Shown: piece after piece, positions 1-13,148 of the stretch
How the letters are laid out: each line of letters starts with the position of its first letter
Position numbering within the stretch: position 1 is the first letter of the stretch
Source: Lagopus muta
Lineage: Eukaryota; Chordata; Aves; Galliformes; Phasianidae
Length of the DNA stretch: 64,000 nt
Assembly (NCBI RefSeq): GCF_023343835.1
Contig: NC_064436.1
Span: forward strand, 55,465,883 to 55,529,882
Direction: 5' to 3'
Program-made: the position numbers and the translations under genes
Notes under the pieces: generated by a model
What the model was told of the DNA's origin: nothing
Databases searched by the model: none
Seen by the model: only the letters and a program-made list of their open reading frames with translations

Positions 1-260
1 GTTTAAGAACAGAATGTAAGAAAATAAAATTACAGTAGTATTCTATTTATAAGCAAGTTTAAAAAAACTTTAGATGACATGTTTGATCACTGGTGGAATG
101 CTTAATTAAATATATAATACCTTCCAGAGATTTACTTACAAAGATGAATTCTTAATCAGATAGGGCTGGAAGATGTACCTAGAATCAAACTAATAGTGAT
201 TGATGCATAAAGAATGGGAAGGAGAAAAAGTATGTATAGCATACAGTGGTATAATGGGCA

Positions 261-286
261 TACATATATATATATATATCTATAAC
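261..286. repeat. TA dinucleotide microsatellite
   Basis: A short run of alternating T and A follows CATACA. It is a simple repeat with no further signal around it. Confidence 0.85.
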
Positions 287-3200
287 TGATCTGACACAGA
301 TATCAAGGAGTTGCCTTTAAGATGAATTTTCCTAATGTCAGAAACTGTACTCCACAGAGGAGAGCTCTGGCATTTCCTTAGGAGGTGTTTTTGGTTGCAG
401 CTGAAGGACCCAATATTTAAAAATGTAACTAACTTGAAAATAAACCTAGTTATAAAGAGGTATAAGTCTTTTTCACACAGGTTTCCTGTTTGATCTTTGA
501 AGTTTGTTTGAGTTTCTGGAGAGACGCAGTTTAGAAAAGTACTGAGTATGTTAACAATGTCAAGTAGAGAACAGAGTGAATTAAGTGCTCTCAGTATGTT
601 CAGGTTCAGGGATTTTCCAAATTAACTAAAATTCCCAAGATATTAAAATGAACTGTAAGAGGAGCACTGCCACTTGTTCTTGAAAGGTACACCACTCGAC
701 TCTCCTGTCTCAGTAAATGCGTAGTCCTATGTACAATCCTTAAGCTATCATCTTATTTTCCATTTTCCGGATGGAACTTTTTTTTCATGTAACCCTGAGG
801 AGTGTATTCCTCACCATCGTAACTGGTTAAAATTGTATTTTTCTTTGTTCCTTTTATTATTTTGCAAACTATTTACTCAGACTAAAATCTGCACACCAAA
901 TGAAAGTATATGTGTTTGTGCATTATGAACTTCCTAGGTGTTTGATTTTGGACTAAGACTGGATGACAGCAAAAGCAGTCATTATTACTGGATACTTTAT
1001 CTCATCCAAGGCATTTGTTCTGCTAATGCATATGAAAGAAAAATCTTTCAGTAAATATCATTGTTTCAACAGTTCCACCACAATCAATAAGAGAAACCAA
1101 GAATTACTGAATGTGGGAGCTCACAGAAATTCAGAGAAAACTGATCAAACATGAATTTTTTACTGTATTGTGGCAGTACATCCAGGTCCCGATTATGTTA
1201 CCTTCATCAGTCCCTCTGTATCTCTATATGTAATAAAAATATGGTTCTGAAGGCTGGAAAAAATAGTATTTGTAATGTGTCCACATACACTTAATATTGC
1301 AATTCTTTAATAGTGGTTTTTCAGGAATCCTTCCCTATAAATATCCTGAATTTGTAAGTGTCAGAGTTCTCTGAAGTTTCACTGAAGTCAACAAAGCAAA
1401 GCTTATCCTGCTCCATACTGAGTAGGGCACTAAGTAGAAATCTCAACCTCTGTATCTACCATTTCTGTAGTATTTAGTTTTAATACAGCCAACTTCTCTA
1501 TTGTTATCTTCCATTCCTGTTTAGCATGCAAGATACCTTCAACTTACGCCATTTTTAATTGGGATTTTGGGACATATATATGAAGCCAAAGTAACATTTA
1601 AACCAATTAAATTTGTCATTTATTTTCACAGTTTTCAAAATTTTAAATAGCTACAAGAATATTAGATTTAGACTGTCACAGAAATGTGCAGATTTGCAGA
1701 TAATACTGCTCAGCTAGAAAAGATAAGTCTCAAGGCACTTAGAGTTTTATATATATTTTTTAAATGGAAAATTATCTGAAGGAATTCTAGCCCAGTCTAC
1801 CGATGCTTCACAGGCCCAGCACTGGCCAGTTTCTTCGAGGCTGTATCTTGTTGCTCTGGGGCCTTGTAGACAATTCTTGTAAGACCTTTGGTTCTGGTTC
1901 TGCTAATTCATATTTGTGTAAACCAAGAAAGACCTCAAGTTATCCGTGCTTTACAGCAGTTTCAAAGAGAGCAGAGATAAGCTTGCGTATATCATTTAAC
2001 AGGGATCTTAAAAGCAAAGAGATTGGTGGTAGGAAGATGTTGTGATAACTGTTATGCATACCAATCTCAGGCTATTTTAAGATGACTAATTAGGGAAAAG
2101 TTGAATACTAGAGAAATTCTCTAGGCTTTCCTAATCTGAAATAATAGCTGTGTTTTATCAACTCACGGGGGCTGACTGTGAACATTGTATGCATACTCTT
2201 AACTAGTCTGGAGACAGAGCTAACTCAGAGTGCGGTCCCTCATACTGGGAAGATAACATTTTGTCTATTTCTTTCAGAGCTACTATGTGCTTTTTGGGTT
2301 AGCCTATTCAGATTTCTCTAAAATGAAAAGATCTATTTTTACCTAAACACAAGGAGAAATATAATCTGTCAAAATATCTGTTCTATTCCTTTAGTATTTA
2401 TTTTTTTGTTACTGCTCCAGCCCCGTTGGAATTTTGGATTTTTACATTTAATTTGTGAATTTTCTGAGTAAATGTAAGCCATATTAGTGCATATGCTGTG
2501 TAGCTTTCTTATCTTTCCACTTCTCACATTTAAAACGACAGTCTTGTTTTAGAGGGCCTGTAAACTTGACTAATCTGATGCTGGAATTTATGTAAAGGAG
2601 TCTTTGAAATGTAATATTTTAGGCATGGAACATATTCACATTACAAACTGCTAAAGATATGAGTTGGCCTGGGTTTTATTTGCATCCTGTAAAGTCTCAC
2701 AGGGTGCAATCAGAGAAGACTGCTGGAGGACACCCACATTCAAAAAACGTATGCTACTCTGAGATAAGTTCTCTATTTCCCTATTCTTACCCTTTAAAGC
2801 TGGTACATAAATGAGAAATATATTGTCATTCAGGGCTGTGTCAGTCCAACCACAAGTTTTGTGACTGACATTTATGCAAAATGTTGATAGACAAATTCCT
2901 TGGTTATTTATCAACACTAAGCAGTCCCTACAGACATCACTCAACAACCATATCCCATCACACAAGCATTCATATTTCCTTTCAAATCATTCATCTGTAT
3001 ATGTGAGCTATTTAAACAAATAAACTAACCTAGATAAGAAAATACTTGCTGCATTTGCGTATATATAAAAAGGAAATATTTCTTTTAATACAAGACTTTC
3101 ATATAGATATATCTGAAACAAACCTGGAGCCTGCAAGGAACCAGAGAGCCAAGATTGCCTCCCTTCCTTGTATGTCCCTTGACATATACCGGACTCTAAG

Positions 3201-3441
3201 TTAAAAGCTCAACATTTTAGAACTTATTAACCTGTGCACATACAGCTTTATCTAGGTGTAAGAGGCATGAAAAAAAATTGCCTAACAACTTTTGACTCTT
3301 AATGTCTTTAAGAAAAGTCTTTCGTTATTACCACAGATATGGTTTTAAAACCAAAACATTCCGTGTCAGTTTTTCTATTAAAAAAAGTCCCATTTTTCTT
3401 CCTATGAAGCAGCAGCTAAACAAGTTTCTACAAGAGCAGGG

Positions 3442-3489
3442 TTCTTCCTTTCCTTCTTTCTTTTCTTCCTTCTTTCTTACTTTTTCTCT
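3442..3489. repeat. Pyrimidine (CT-rich) tract
   Basis: The plus strand is almost entirely T and C in TTCC and TTTC units, an imperfect simple repeat. No AG followed by an open exon with a donor is seen just downstream, so I do not read it as a splice acceptor. Confidence 0.75.
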
Positions 3490-4566
3490 AGGGAGTGAAT
3501 AAAGATTTTAGGATTTAGACTAATTTATAATGCTTGGAGTATTTAAGATTGAACACAACTGTACTCTGTGCCAAGCATTTATTAAAATATAAAATTGCAT
3601 ATTCTATGCAATGTCCTATATCACCATGAAATGGTGCTTAGATTTGGAAAATATTCATGTGATATTTATATGCTGATACCAAACGAAATAAAAAACCCAC
3701 AAAGCTTTCCTGATCAATTACTTACTGGCACACTGGACTTTTGCTTTTATCAATACTTCTCAAGAGTAGATTTTAATGTTTTTGGATGATGGTTTTATTC
3801 ATTTATATTTTATGAGATGATTCAATTTGGGGTACATAAGACCTTTCTTCATTTGCTACTTTTAAGATTCAAAAATGCTGACCTCGGTATGAATCAGACA
3901 CACATATACAAAGGCAGAAAATGTCCTAGACAGCTGCATTGAGGGCCCTTTCTTACACCTTTGCACTATTAGAAGGAAGTAGCTTCTCAAGAAGGGCTCT
4001 TTTTTTCAAAAGCAAGAGTGAGGGAGTGTCAGGCACTGTAATCATTTACAGAGGGCACATTACAAGACCTTCTTTATATCAGCTCAGCTCTACCAGACAG
4101 AACAGCAGGAGCTTGTTTGCTTCTCTAATGCGGTTTGAATGGCAACTCTGGGGTGAGAAGACCAATGATTTATCATTTCAGAAATCCCTAAGTCTGCACG
4201 TGGCTACCTGCAGCTATCTTGCCCCTAGAAAACAGCCCTGCCATCAGAGTTCTTGTGGAGGGCATTCTTGTGGACCCTGAAGTTCAGACGCTTGATGTAA
4301 AAAGTGAGTCTGTGACCAAATTTTTGAGAACCTTAAGAAGAAAATCTAATCTTGTTTACCCTGAGTTGAACACGGAAAGTTTAAAGAACATATCCAAACA
4401 AATGAAATTATTTGAAACTGGTTAGCTTAAAAGAAATTTGCTAAAATCTTGAACAACCTAAGACACAAATAACACAGAGAAACAAACCTTAACATCTAAA
4501 ATATCAACGTTATTAGAAATTTCAGATATTTGGTCTGCTAAGAAAAGGTAAGCAAGTCCTAGCAAA

Positions 4567-5228
4567 TTGGGTGTCCTGGTGGACGATAGGTTGGCCATGA
4601 GCCATCAGTGTGCCCTTGTGGCCAAGAGGGCCAATGGCATTCTGGGATGCATTAAAAAGAGCGTGGCCAGCAGGTCGAGGGAGGTGATCCTCCCCTCTAC
4701 TCTGCCCTGGTGAGGCCTCATCTGGAGTACTGCGTCCAGTTCTGGGCTCCCCACTACAAAAAAGACAGGGATCTCTTGGAAAGAGTCCAGCAGAGGGCCA
4801 CAAAGATGGTGAAGGGTCTGGAGCATCTCTCCTATGAAGAAAGGCTGAGTGAACTGGGTCTGTTCAGCCTTGAGAAAAGAAGACTGAGAGGGGACCTGAT
4901 GCAGGTCTGTAAGTATCTAAGGTGTGAGGGGCAGAATGGCGAGGACGAACTCTTTTCAGTGGTGGAGACAGGACAAGGGGAAATGGCTGGAAACTGCAGC
5001 ATAGGAAGTTCTGCACAAATGTGCGCAAGAACTTCTTTACGGTGAGGGTGACGGAGCACTGGAACAGGCTGCCCAGGGAGGTGGTGGAGTCTCCTTCTCT
5101 GGAGATGTTCAAGACCTGCCTGGATGCCTACCTTTGTGACCTGGTGTAGGGAACCTGCTTTGGCAGGGGGGTTGGACTCGATGATCTCTGGAGGTCCCTT
5201 CCAACCCCTACAATTCTGTGATTCTGTG
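4567..5228 (+). mobile_element. CR1 LINE, 5'-truncated, 3' end intact
   Basis: This is the 3' part of a CR1 non-LTR retrotransposon, the dominant avian LINE. Translation shows the C-terminal region of the ORF2 reverse transcriptase: motifs [16 protein letters not shown] and [12 protein letters not shown], then in a shifted frame [21 protein letters not shown] and [10 protein letters not shown]. The copy is dead. One base appears lost near 4690-4693 compared with the family, and this shifts the frame just before HLEYC. The 3' untranslated part is typical: TGGAACAGGCTGCCCAGG, GGACTCGATGATCTCTGGAG, and a terminal doubled octamer ATTCTGTG ending at 5228. The 5' truncation at about 4567 is the normal outcome of target-primed reverse transcription. 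No catalytic domain (endonuclease, YxDD) remains. Confidence 0.97.
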
Positions 5229-5245
5229 AAATGAAATATTTCATG

Positions 5246-5530
5246 ATTACTGCGTTCACATACGACGTTTGGTCTCCATAAACGTTCAACAAGCATCAGT
5301 GAATGTTAACAGGTGCAATTTTTTCCGCATGGAGGAATTCAATGACATCTTCTGTTTAGATACCATTTTGTCAGACTGCCCCTCTGCTACCATATGTCAC
5401 ACAGCAACAAAATGTAACAGAATGTTGGTGGGAAGGTTCCACCTTTACTGCTGTAGCATCAACATCGACCTCTGATGTCATGGACTGACATAATAAAAGA
5501 GTAGGCATTATTTTCAGAGCAGTTCTTGTA
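5246..5530 (-). mobile_element. Mariner (Galluhop/Mariner1_GG-like) fragment, copy A
   Basis: This is the 5' half of a Tc1/mariner DNA transposon in minus orientation. The terminal inverted repeat lies at the right end (reverse of a GCTGCTC...AAAGTAATGCC type sequence near 5495-5530). Reading leftward on the minus strand gives the start of the transposase, including the motif IEFLHAEK of the helix-turn-helix DNA-binding region and LNVYGDQT. The frame is broken: bases are missing near the start codon, and an arginine codon has become TGA in the helix region. The left half of the element is absent and a CR1 3' end lies a few bases away. It is homologous to copies at 37.2, 41.0 and 54.9 kb. Confidence 0.88.
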
Positions 5531-8500
5531 GTACACATTGTGTACACAATTTACGTTACACAATATACATTGAATACAAAATTTACAAGATGAATATGAG
5601 TAAGAATTGGAACGATTCACATTTATATGTTATATTAGAAAACATGAGGAGGAAGTCCCCTGAGAAATCAGTAAACAGACTGATTCATAATATCTTGGTT
5701 AATAAAACGTGTAATCTATGGATGGAATCTTTTTTGAAGCCTGGCTTATAGTTCTATATTTGGGGCTGACAATGCATGAATATTTACTATATTGGTTAGT
5801 AAGTCAATATTAAGATATAGGCTTCCATCAAAACAAGTCAGTCTTCAATGTACTTTTCACTTTGTTTAACAAAACTTCCAGCTCTCAGATTTTGAATGAA
5901 ACTTCATGCTGTAGCTCACCTGATATTTTACTTACAGCACAGACAGGTGCAGCAAGGAGTTACTGCTTCTTCCTCATTATAGAATCTTGCCTTTGAAATA
6001 AGACAAATAATAAATACATAGTTACAGTGACTCTACCTGCTGGATAAACTGGATCCTACTTCAAGGAGAGGCCTTGTTGTTTTGCTGCAACTGGGAAAAT
6101 GTGATTTACTAAATCAATTTCTAAATGGTAAGGTAATTCTTGTGAACACTACCTTTAATACACAGTTTAAGTCACCCAATATAGTGCCAATCTTATGACA
6201 AAACATTCAGATAGAAATTTTCCATGAAAACTTTTTCCACTATGCATTTCATTTAATAAAAGCCACTCTAAGAGTTGCTAGAACTTGAGAAGTCTGATTT
6301 TCTTATACCTGCAGTTACACATTCTGAAATGCAGTGTTACATGAAGTCTTTCTCATCCTAATCTTTCCACATTTCAAATAAAAACAAGTATAATAATTAT
6401 AACCATGCACATTTATGCTGCTGCAAAATATCTGATTCTTTTCCGTGTAAGAAATATGCGATTCATTCAGTTCTCATCTGTTCACTAGAGAGCAAGTGAA
6501 TTTCACCCAGAAGGCAACAAATGATATGTTGATAAATCCAATTATCATAATTTTGTTAGATTGACTGTCACAGTGGGAAAATATCTAGCTAAAAATACAA
6601 GACTTTAAAAGAGAAATATAAAGCCAGTCTACTCTAATGAGGCTATAAAATATGTATGTGCATTTTAAGAATCATCCATTGCCCCTTTGCAGACATGCAG
6701 TGTACTTGTTATTTCAGGAAGTTAGTGATGCATACATTTGTCAGAGAAGCATGTCATGCCATCTTCTCATTTCAGTCCACAAGAGACAAAAACAATTCAA
6801 CACTAAGTGAAGAAAATGATGTATTTACAGAGGACAGATTTCATATCCAGATAGTACTGCATAGTATGGTGCATCTCTGAAGCTCACAGTTCAGCCATCT
6901 CACAATTAGCAACAGCTCACACATCAGTGTTGCACACAGATACTAGTCTGAGTAATGCAGTACATTCATAAGGACAATATTAGGGAATTGCTGCAAGTGG
7001 AAGTTGCCTGTTTCTTAGTACAGTTGTCTAAACTCCAATAATTCACTCTGGGGGATGGGATATTATCCTAAGGCAACCACAATTTCCATTCTTCTCTAGT
7101 CTTTACTTGATGCATGAAACTCTGTGTTTGAATGATAGATACAAGAAATTTGAATGTAAACTGTATTTTCCTTATCCTTAGTCAGGCTGAGAACAAATAG
7201 CAAGAAAATAATGTAAGAGTTGTTTGACACTCATAAAGCTTCCTGTTCAGTTAAAGAGTGATGTATTTGTAGAGCCATTATGGAGCAAAGATTTGATGGC
7301 AGATTTCATTGATGTGGTTGGCAGTTTCGCACTGGTAGGTAGCTAAAAGCCATTACATTGCTCTTACTACCCCTTCACAGAAGGACAGGGGGAGAAAACA
7401 ATGAAAAAGACTCATAAGTTGACATAAGGACAAGGAGATCACTCCCCAGTACTTGTCATGGGCAAAACAGATTCAGCTTGTAATTTATTGTGTATTGATT
7501 ACTGACTAAAGCAGCGAGAACTGAAAGGCAGTGAGTGCACTTACATGGAATACAACATACTGTGATTCATATTCTTGTTGCAAATTAGGAAGAACACAAA
7601 GTGGTTTACCCATTACTAACTGCAAATTTCTCAGTTATCACATTTTTGGCTATTCTAAGGTCATCTCATTCTGCAACTGAGAAGCTATCCTAGAAGAAGT
7701 AAAGACCTCTAAACATTGCATGGGCTTTAACAAAATAAAATTTGCAATAGGCATTATATTAGAAAACAAAGACAAACTGTGACTAAGGTATTTTCTATGG
7801 GATGTTTTTTTTTTAATTTTTTAATTTTAAATTAACAATAAAGGATATTAAAGTTTGTGCTCAATTTAGCTTACTTGTGCTGGATTCTCTCTATCCCTTC
7901 AATCTTCTGGCCAGGAAAGGATGTTCCTCTGAAGGTATGATTCATATCAAAACAGAAGCTAAGGTCTATAAAGTCTTCTCAGCAAGAATGAAAGACTGGA
8001 AGACTGGTGTTGAACAAGAGATTAGACTTTAATCCAAACAATTCCTTCTGACTTTAATATACTTTGAAAAAAACTCAAAATTTATTTTAAGTCTTTGAAA
8101 CTGCTTATTTAAAAACAAAAAAGAAAAAAGAAAAAGAAAAAAAGGTTACTCAGAAACTTCTTTTTACTTTACCAAAATTGAGGCCAGAAGGTCATATATT
8201 TCATTTTCATGGAAATAGCTGAATTTCATGGTTCTCAGCTAGACCATATAACATGATGAAAATTATTTGTCCACTCTGCAGCCTTTTCAGCAAAAAAAGC
8301 CCTGATGAAATGCTGTGATCCTCATTAATATTGATTGCCATGAACACAACTGCTTTATTCTCTACTTGTTGTACTGGCTGTTATAGTATCAGGTTCATAA
8401 TCTTGAGGCTTGGTTTATGATTGGGCTTCAGAGATTGTAAAACCATCAGAAATAGCATAAGAAAAACCATAGAGAAACAATAGAAGAATGGTGGATGCCA

Positions 8501-10500
8501 TCTCACAATGAGATTGTCCATCACATAACAAAATAGAGCCCACAAAGGATTATGGAAAGAATTTCTGCAACATCTCAAACTACTATATATTTCATTCCTT
8601 GCCACTCCAGAGGGAGTGCTACTTTGACCTTCCATCTCTCTCCCCTGCTGCTCTCCCATCCTGGGTCAATATATTTTCACATCTGATTTTTTTCTCTGTA
8701 GAGATGGGGAAAAAAATACCTATATCTAACTGATAATTAAGTTTTGATTTGTGTTACTGGAAAATGTCCCTAATACATGTTGATTAGAATAAGAACTGGA
8801 GTAGCACACAAAAATAAGTCAACAAAAGGCTGAAGAAAAACTATGCATGCAAATTTGACAGCTGTAATATACCAAGATACCAAGGTGAATCATTTAACTC
8901 CTGCAGTTTCCAAGCATGTCCACTGAATGATCACAGTGACTGATTTTACTGATAAAGAAGTCAAAGGAAACCATCCCTCTTACTGAGGAAACCACATTCC
9001 TAATTGTTCATGTTCCGTGGCATTTTGATATTAATAAGCTCATCATGCTCATGCTGTTTACCAAAACTCTGCATATCTATTAAATTATTAAGTGTCTTAT
9101 ATTTCACTATTGATACAATTCAACTTATTGCATGCCTGTAATATTCACCTGTCTGGACTTTCTCTGCTTCTATTGCTCTGTGTCAGTTTCTGTACCATAA
9201 TACATTTTCAAACTGACCGAATTCCCAACATTTTCAAGCATTTTTTTAAAAAAAAGACTGTCACAGAGCCTCACATACCCTTAGTTCCCCAAGAAGTGCA
9301 GTTATAGGTCAATGGGAATTTTTTTTTTTTTCCCCAATATGATGGCTGTATCATTTTGAAGTCCCATACCTGTTGCCCTATGTGGATTTGAAACTAGCTT
9401 CCAGCTTGATCAGGTTTTTAAGTTCTGAATTTAAACCCAGGAAGAAAGTAGCTACTTAGATAATTCAGAGAAATGTTACGAGTCCTTTGAGCCCTGTATA
9501 ATTTTGATTCATGTTAGCATTTATGACACTGGGATTTATAGAAAAAATTGCTATTCTTATCTTTTAAAAACTTTATAAAATATTCCCAGAATGCTGGTGC
9601 CTTTCTAGAAAATAAATGTAATATATGGAATACAAGATGGGCTATTACTCTGTAATACTCTGATGTCACTTTCACATTTCAGTTCAGCATATTATTTCAA
9701 AAATTATTTTTAAACACTTCTTGAAAAAAGCTGTCACCCATCAAATATCCATTCATATACTGACAATATTTTCAGCTTTCAATTACATAAACATACACAT
9801 CACATGACAAATGTAAATGTTAGCATTCAGAACATCACTGTGCTCAGTCTTCTTACTCCTGTCAGTTATAGTCACACTCCAAGCAGAGATTCCTAAAACC
9901 GAGAAAAGTTAAGAAAAGATATCACTAAATGCATTAGAATTGGATTATAAATAAATGAGCTGTGTTATGAATGTAACAAGCATGGATAAGAAGAAAATAT
10001 TATGGTGGTAGATACTTACATATATATGCATTAACTTTCATTTTTAAAATTGTCTCCATTTAGTATGTATCACCCACAATTACACTAAAAACAACTACTG
10101 GAATCAATAATGTGAATTGTAACAAAAATGATAGCAGGCCTGTTTGTATTTCTTTTGCTCTTCCTCAAGTATTGTACTTTGATTGGCTTGAGAAATTTTA
10201 CTCTATGCAATTGTATCTTACTCTGTTACCGGGAGGATGGTTTTCAAGGTCTTCTATAGCATTGAATATTCAACAGAGTTTCTTAGTAAAATAAAGCTAC
10301 ATACACAACTCTAGAGAAAAAAAGTATGAAGGGGATAATACATTGTGGTATTTAAAAATCGCACACTGTCTTGTGGCATCAAACCAGAAGTACCACAAAA
10401 TTTTATTTTCTGTAAAAATTATAAAAGGATGAAAGGAAGAAAACACTATCCAGAGAATAGCATCCAATGGATCAGCGTCTGAGTGGAGATCCTTCATTGC
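5531..10500. other. AT-rich noncoding DNA
   Basis: There is no recognisable gene. The stretch holds a small inverted repeat at the mariner edge (5528-5548, around ACACATTGTGT), a T/A-rich tract near 7807-7835, an A-rich tract at 8111-8144 and a T run near 9320. The 92-codon minus frame at 8381-8659 matches nothing I know. Confidence 0.55.
8111..8144. repeat. A-rich low-complexity tract
   Basis: Runs of A are interrupted by single G or C bases (AAAAAG-like units). No transcript-like sequence with a poly(A) signal is evident directly upstream. Confidence 0.8.
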
Positions 10501-10630
10501 ATTCCAGGCCAGGTTGGATGTGGCTCTGGCCAGCCTGGTCCAATGGCTGGCAACACTTTCTGTGGCAGGAGAGATGAAACTAGATGATCTTTGAGGTCCT
10601 TTTCAACCAAGGCCATTCTACGATTCTGCA
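10501..10630 (+). mobile_element. CR1 LINE 3' tail, old copy
   Basis: The sequence matches the 3' end of the CR1 subfamily with CCAGGCCAGGTTGGATG, a CTGGTCCAATGG-like stretch, AACTAGATGATCTTTGAGG and a terminal CATTCTACGATTCTG. Only the 3' untranslated part survives and it is moderately diverged. No coding remains. Confidence 0.92.
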
Positions 10631-11835
10631 ATCTCCATCTTGGGGATTTTGGCTGTGAGGAGTTCAGAAGGAGTACAGGACACCAGTTGCTCTCTCATAA
10701 GTGCCAAATGGGTATCTTGTATCCCAAATGGGATACAGCCCAATACACTGCTGCCCTTAGTCACTGCAGTGGCAAGCTGCTGACATTCAATTTGTTGAAT
10801 CCAGGAATTGACTCCAGGTAAACTTACACTGATACATGTTATGCTCAGTATTCTCAGGCAATATATAAATAGGTGTATAAGCCTTCACTTTTTCAGTGAC
10901 TGATTCATGTAATGTAGCACTTCTTCCTCTATAAGAATACAAAGCGTTTGAATTGCCCAGCTTGTTTCCATGCCTACTTCTGATGCACAAAAGTGCTATT
11001 TGAGCTTGTACTGTCTCCCTACTTTGTGCCTTTCAGTAAGATATGAATTTAAGGATGCCTTGAAAGAAAAATTTCTTTGCTCCCTTATTTTAAGGGTAAC
11101 ATAATCCATTTTCAAGTCTGCAGGAGTCTTTCCATTGGCTTGGGATCAAGATCTACAGATTTAATAGGCATTTACCACAGATACTCAAACACAACATAAT
11201 ATTAGGCTGCTACTAAATCAAACTGTTGTTCTCTGTACAAAACTTCGAAAAAAAAAAAAAAAAAATGACAAAATATATGGTTCATTTTCTCAAAAAAATG
11301 AGAGTTATGAACTCCTTTGTTATCTGACTTAGGATTTAACAATACTATGTTATGACCCTTCTATATGTAAGTAGTAGAGGCAGAATTAAAAGTATGTCTA
11401 GGTACAAGCATTAATGAAGCAACTGATATACAGAAATCATATTTTACAGAAGACACAGCAGAAGAAACATATCTAACAAGGGTCAGAAGACAATAACACT
11501 ACCCAAAACGGTTTTTTGTTTGTTTCTTTAAACTCTCAACATGGTTTTAAAATACCGTCAAATTAGGAAAAATGTTAAGGAGCTTTTAAAATTCCACACT
11601 AGAATAATATTCCATACACTAGAAAATATTCCACTCTACATTTGCATAATTTCATTAAAATGTTGCCAATGGCTATCAATATCAATAGTTTTGCAGCTTC
11701 ACAATTACACAGTATCAAAGTATTTTGCACTATTTTTATGCATGGTAAATAACAAAGACAGTATCAGATACCTATACAGAAAATAAGACTGAAATTTCTG
11801 TGTTTTGTATAAGCATTTTGATAATAAGGCTCTGT
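10631..11835. other. Noncoding DNA
   Basis: No gene is recognised. It contains an 18-base A run at 11248-11265. Confidence 0.55.
11248..11265. repeat. Poly(A) run
   Basis: Eighteen consecutive A bases follow TTCG. Target-site duplications were not evident by eye. Confidence 0.85.
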
Positions 11836-12085
11836 CCTGAAAAGAAGCCTGGAGGAGACTCAGGACGAATCACATGAATGTAAATACCTGAAGGAACGGT
11901 GCAAAAAATCACTCTTTTCAGTGATGCCCAGTGCCAGGAAAAGAAACAAATAGGAAAAACTGGAACACAGGAGGTTTCCACTAAATGCCAGGCAGCACTT
12001 CTGTGCTGTGCAGGTGATGGAGCTTCGGCACAGGCTGTCCCAAGAGGATGTAAAGTCTCCTCCTAGGAAACACTGAGAAGCTGCT
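11836..12085 (+). mobile_element. CR1 LINE, ancient degraded copy
   Basis: The order of CR1 landmarks is kept although diverged: AAATACCTGAAGG, TTTTCAGTGATGCCCAGTGCCAGG, AACTGGAACACAGGAGGTTTCC, then GGTGATGGAGCTTCGGCACAGG (the family has GGAGCACTGGAACAGG) and GTAAAGTCTCCTCC. It covers the last part of ORF2 and ends before the terminal octamers. Substitutions and gaps are many, so this is an older insertion than the 4.6-kb copy. Confidence 0.85.
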
Positions 12086-12807
12086 TGCATATGGATATGG
12101 AAAGGAATTCATGCTTCCAAAATTCCTCATGTTGCCCAAACCCACAATGGATTAATATATACTAATGCATATGTATGCACTAATATGCATATGCTTTTAA
12201 GTCTGTCAGAATGTTCATGATGTGGCAATTCCAGATCAGCTTCAATTCTAAGCTTGCATATTTCTGAATACACAATATTAGTATTTATAGACATTATTAA
12301 ACATAATTAAAAAGGTGAGCCATGTGCTATAGAAGTTATTTTATCCATTCATTCACTAAAAATAGACATGAAAACTGTACCTAGAGCAGAGTTCTAGAAA
12401 AACAAGAAATTAGAAGGAAAAATCTACTGATGAGTAGTATCAGAAAGAATTTTATTAATTAATAAAGGAATTTGAAAGTACTTGTCTTTCCAATATTCCT
12501 ACATCTTCAAAAATATGAAAATATGTTAGTGTTTCATTTTTAGTAATAAATGCTTAAAGTTCCTATCACACATTACTTAGGGAAATAATAACATGCTAAA
12601 CAGAAAGGGAGCTTCTGACTTGTTTCTTTTTGGATGGCCTCTACTCACGTCATTGTTCTCATTGCATTTATTTTAAATACTTGATATTTTGGAGGCACTT
12701 GCTGCTTTTTCACCCAGTTAAAATAGAAGAATGCATTGCTTACACAGACAAGTAATCATAGTCCTTACATTTACCGTTGCACATATCCCTGTAATAGAAA
12801 TCATATG
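12086..12807. other. Noncoding DNA, possible 3' flank of the 12.8-kb exon candidate
   Basis: No coding is seen. AT-rich near-palindromes with ATGCATATG units lie at 12160-12193. Minus-strand AATAAA hexamers (TTTATT on plus) near 12668 and 12452 would suit a transcript ending after the stop at 12808-12810. The hexamer is common in AT-rich DNA, so this is weak support. Confidence 0.4.
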
Positions 12808-12896
12808 CTACTGATTTCTCACGTCCAGGTGAATATGCTGAGGAAGATTCTCATAATCCTGATCATGAGCTGGGTTTTCATGGTACACGCAAACAT
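12808..12896 (-). CDS. Candidate terminal coding exon, tyrosine-rich tail (E3)
   Basis: Seen: on the minus strand a strong acceptor (long T/C tract ending ACTTTCAG) is followed by 2 nt and then 28 open codons to TAG at 12808-12810. The peptide contains HENPAHDQDYENL. YEN resembles the YxN motif bound by Grb2-type SH2 domains in lymphocyte receptor tails, and a second tyrosine lies upstream (VCVYH). Possible minus-strand poly(A) signals lie 140 to 360 nt beyond the stop. Inferred: it would be the last coding exon of a membrane receptor or adaptor, entered in phase 1, so the preceding codon becomes GAT (Asp). Its entry phase equals that of the segment at 17540-17653. I do not recognise the gene. 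A rival frame starting at the first ATG gives a 25-residue hydrophobic peptide. The exon is short, so chance remains possible. Confidence 0.35.
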
Positions 12897-13148
12897 CTGA
12901 AAGTAAATAAAGAAAAAATTAAAGTTTATATGCTAAGTGTATAGACACTTAGACACACACAAACATGCACAAGCAGACACACATAAATTTGTTTGAAACA
13001 TCTGTGAGGAAGAATAATGTTGTGCTTCAGAATATGTTTGATTCACTGCATCATCACCAAAAGGAGTGCTATTTGTGGACAGGAAATAAAGAGGATTTCT
13101 GACATCCATGGGGAAAAAAATTGGAAGTAATATTTTACAGAGGAGGAG

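Larger units (their letters stand above)
1..4565. other. AT-rich noncoding DNA, no gene recognised
   Basis: I see no coding gene here. Several open frames of 60 to 113 codons occur on both strands (for example 2651-2965 minus and 3939-4280 plus). They have no recognisable domain, no convincing splice context, and the size expected by chance. The stretch contains a TA repeat near 261-286 and a pyrimidine tract at 3442-3489, listed separately. Confidence 0.6.

Noticed and set aside
2651-2965. 104-codon minus frame
   Set aside because: No recognisable motif, promoter or splice sites; probably chance.
3939-4425. Overlapping 113- and 68-codon plus frames upstream of the CR1
   Set aside because: No domain, no splice context and low-complexity serine-rich composition; size is within chance for this much sequence.
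4710-5045. 111-codon plus frame
   Set aside because: It is the C-terminal part of CR1 reverse transcriptase in a truncated, frameshifted copy, not a host gene.
4522-5296. Overlapping minus-strand frames of 73 to 154 codons
   Set aside because: They are antisense shadows of the CR1 copy at 4567-5228, whose GC-rich sequence has few stop codons.
12160-12193. ATGCATATG palindromic units, considered as a regulatory (POU-like) cluster
   Set aside because: Such AT-rich palindromes are frequent in this composition and nothing nearby supports a promoter.
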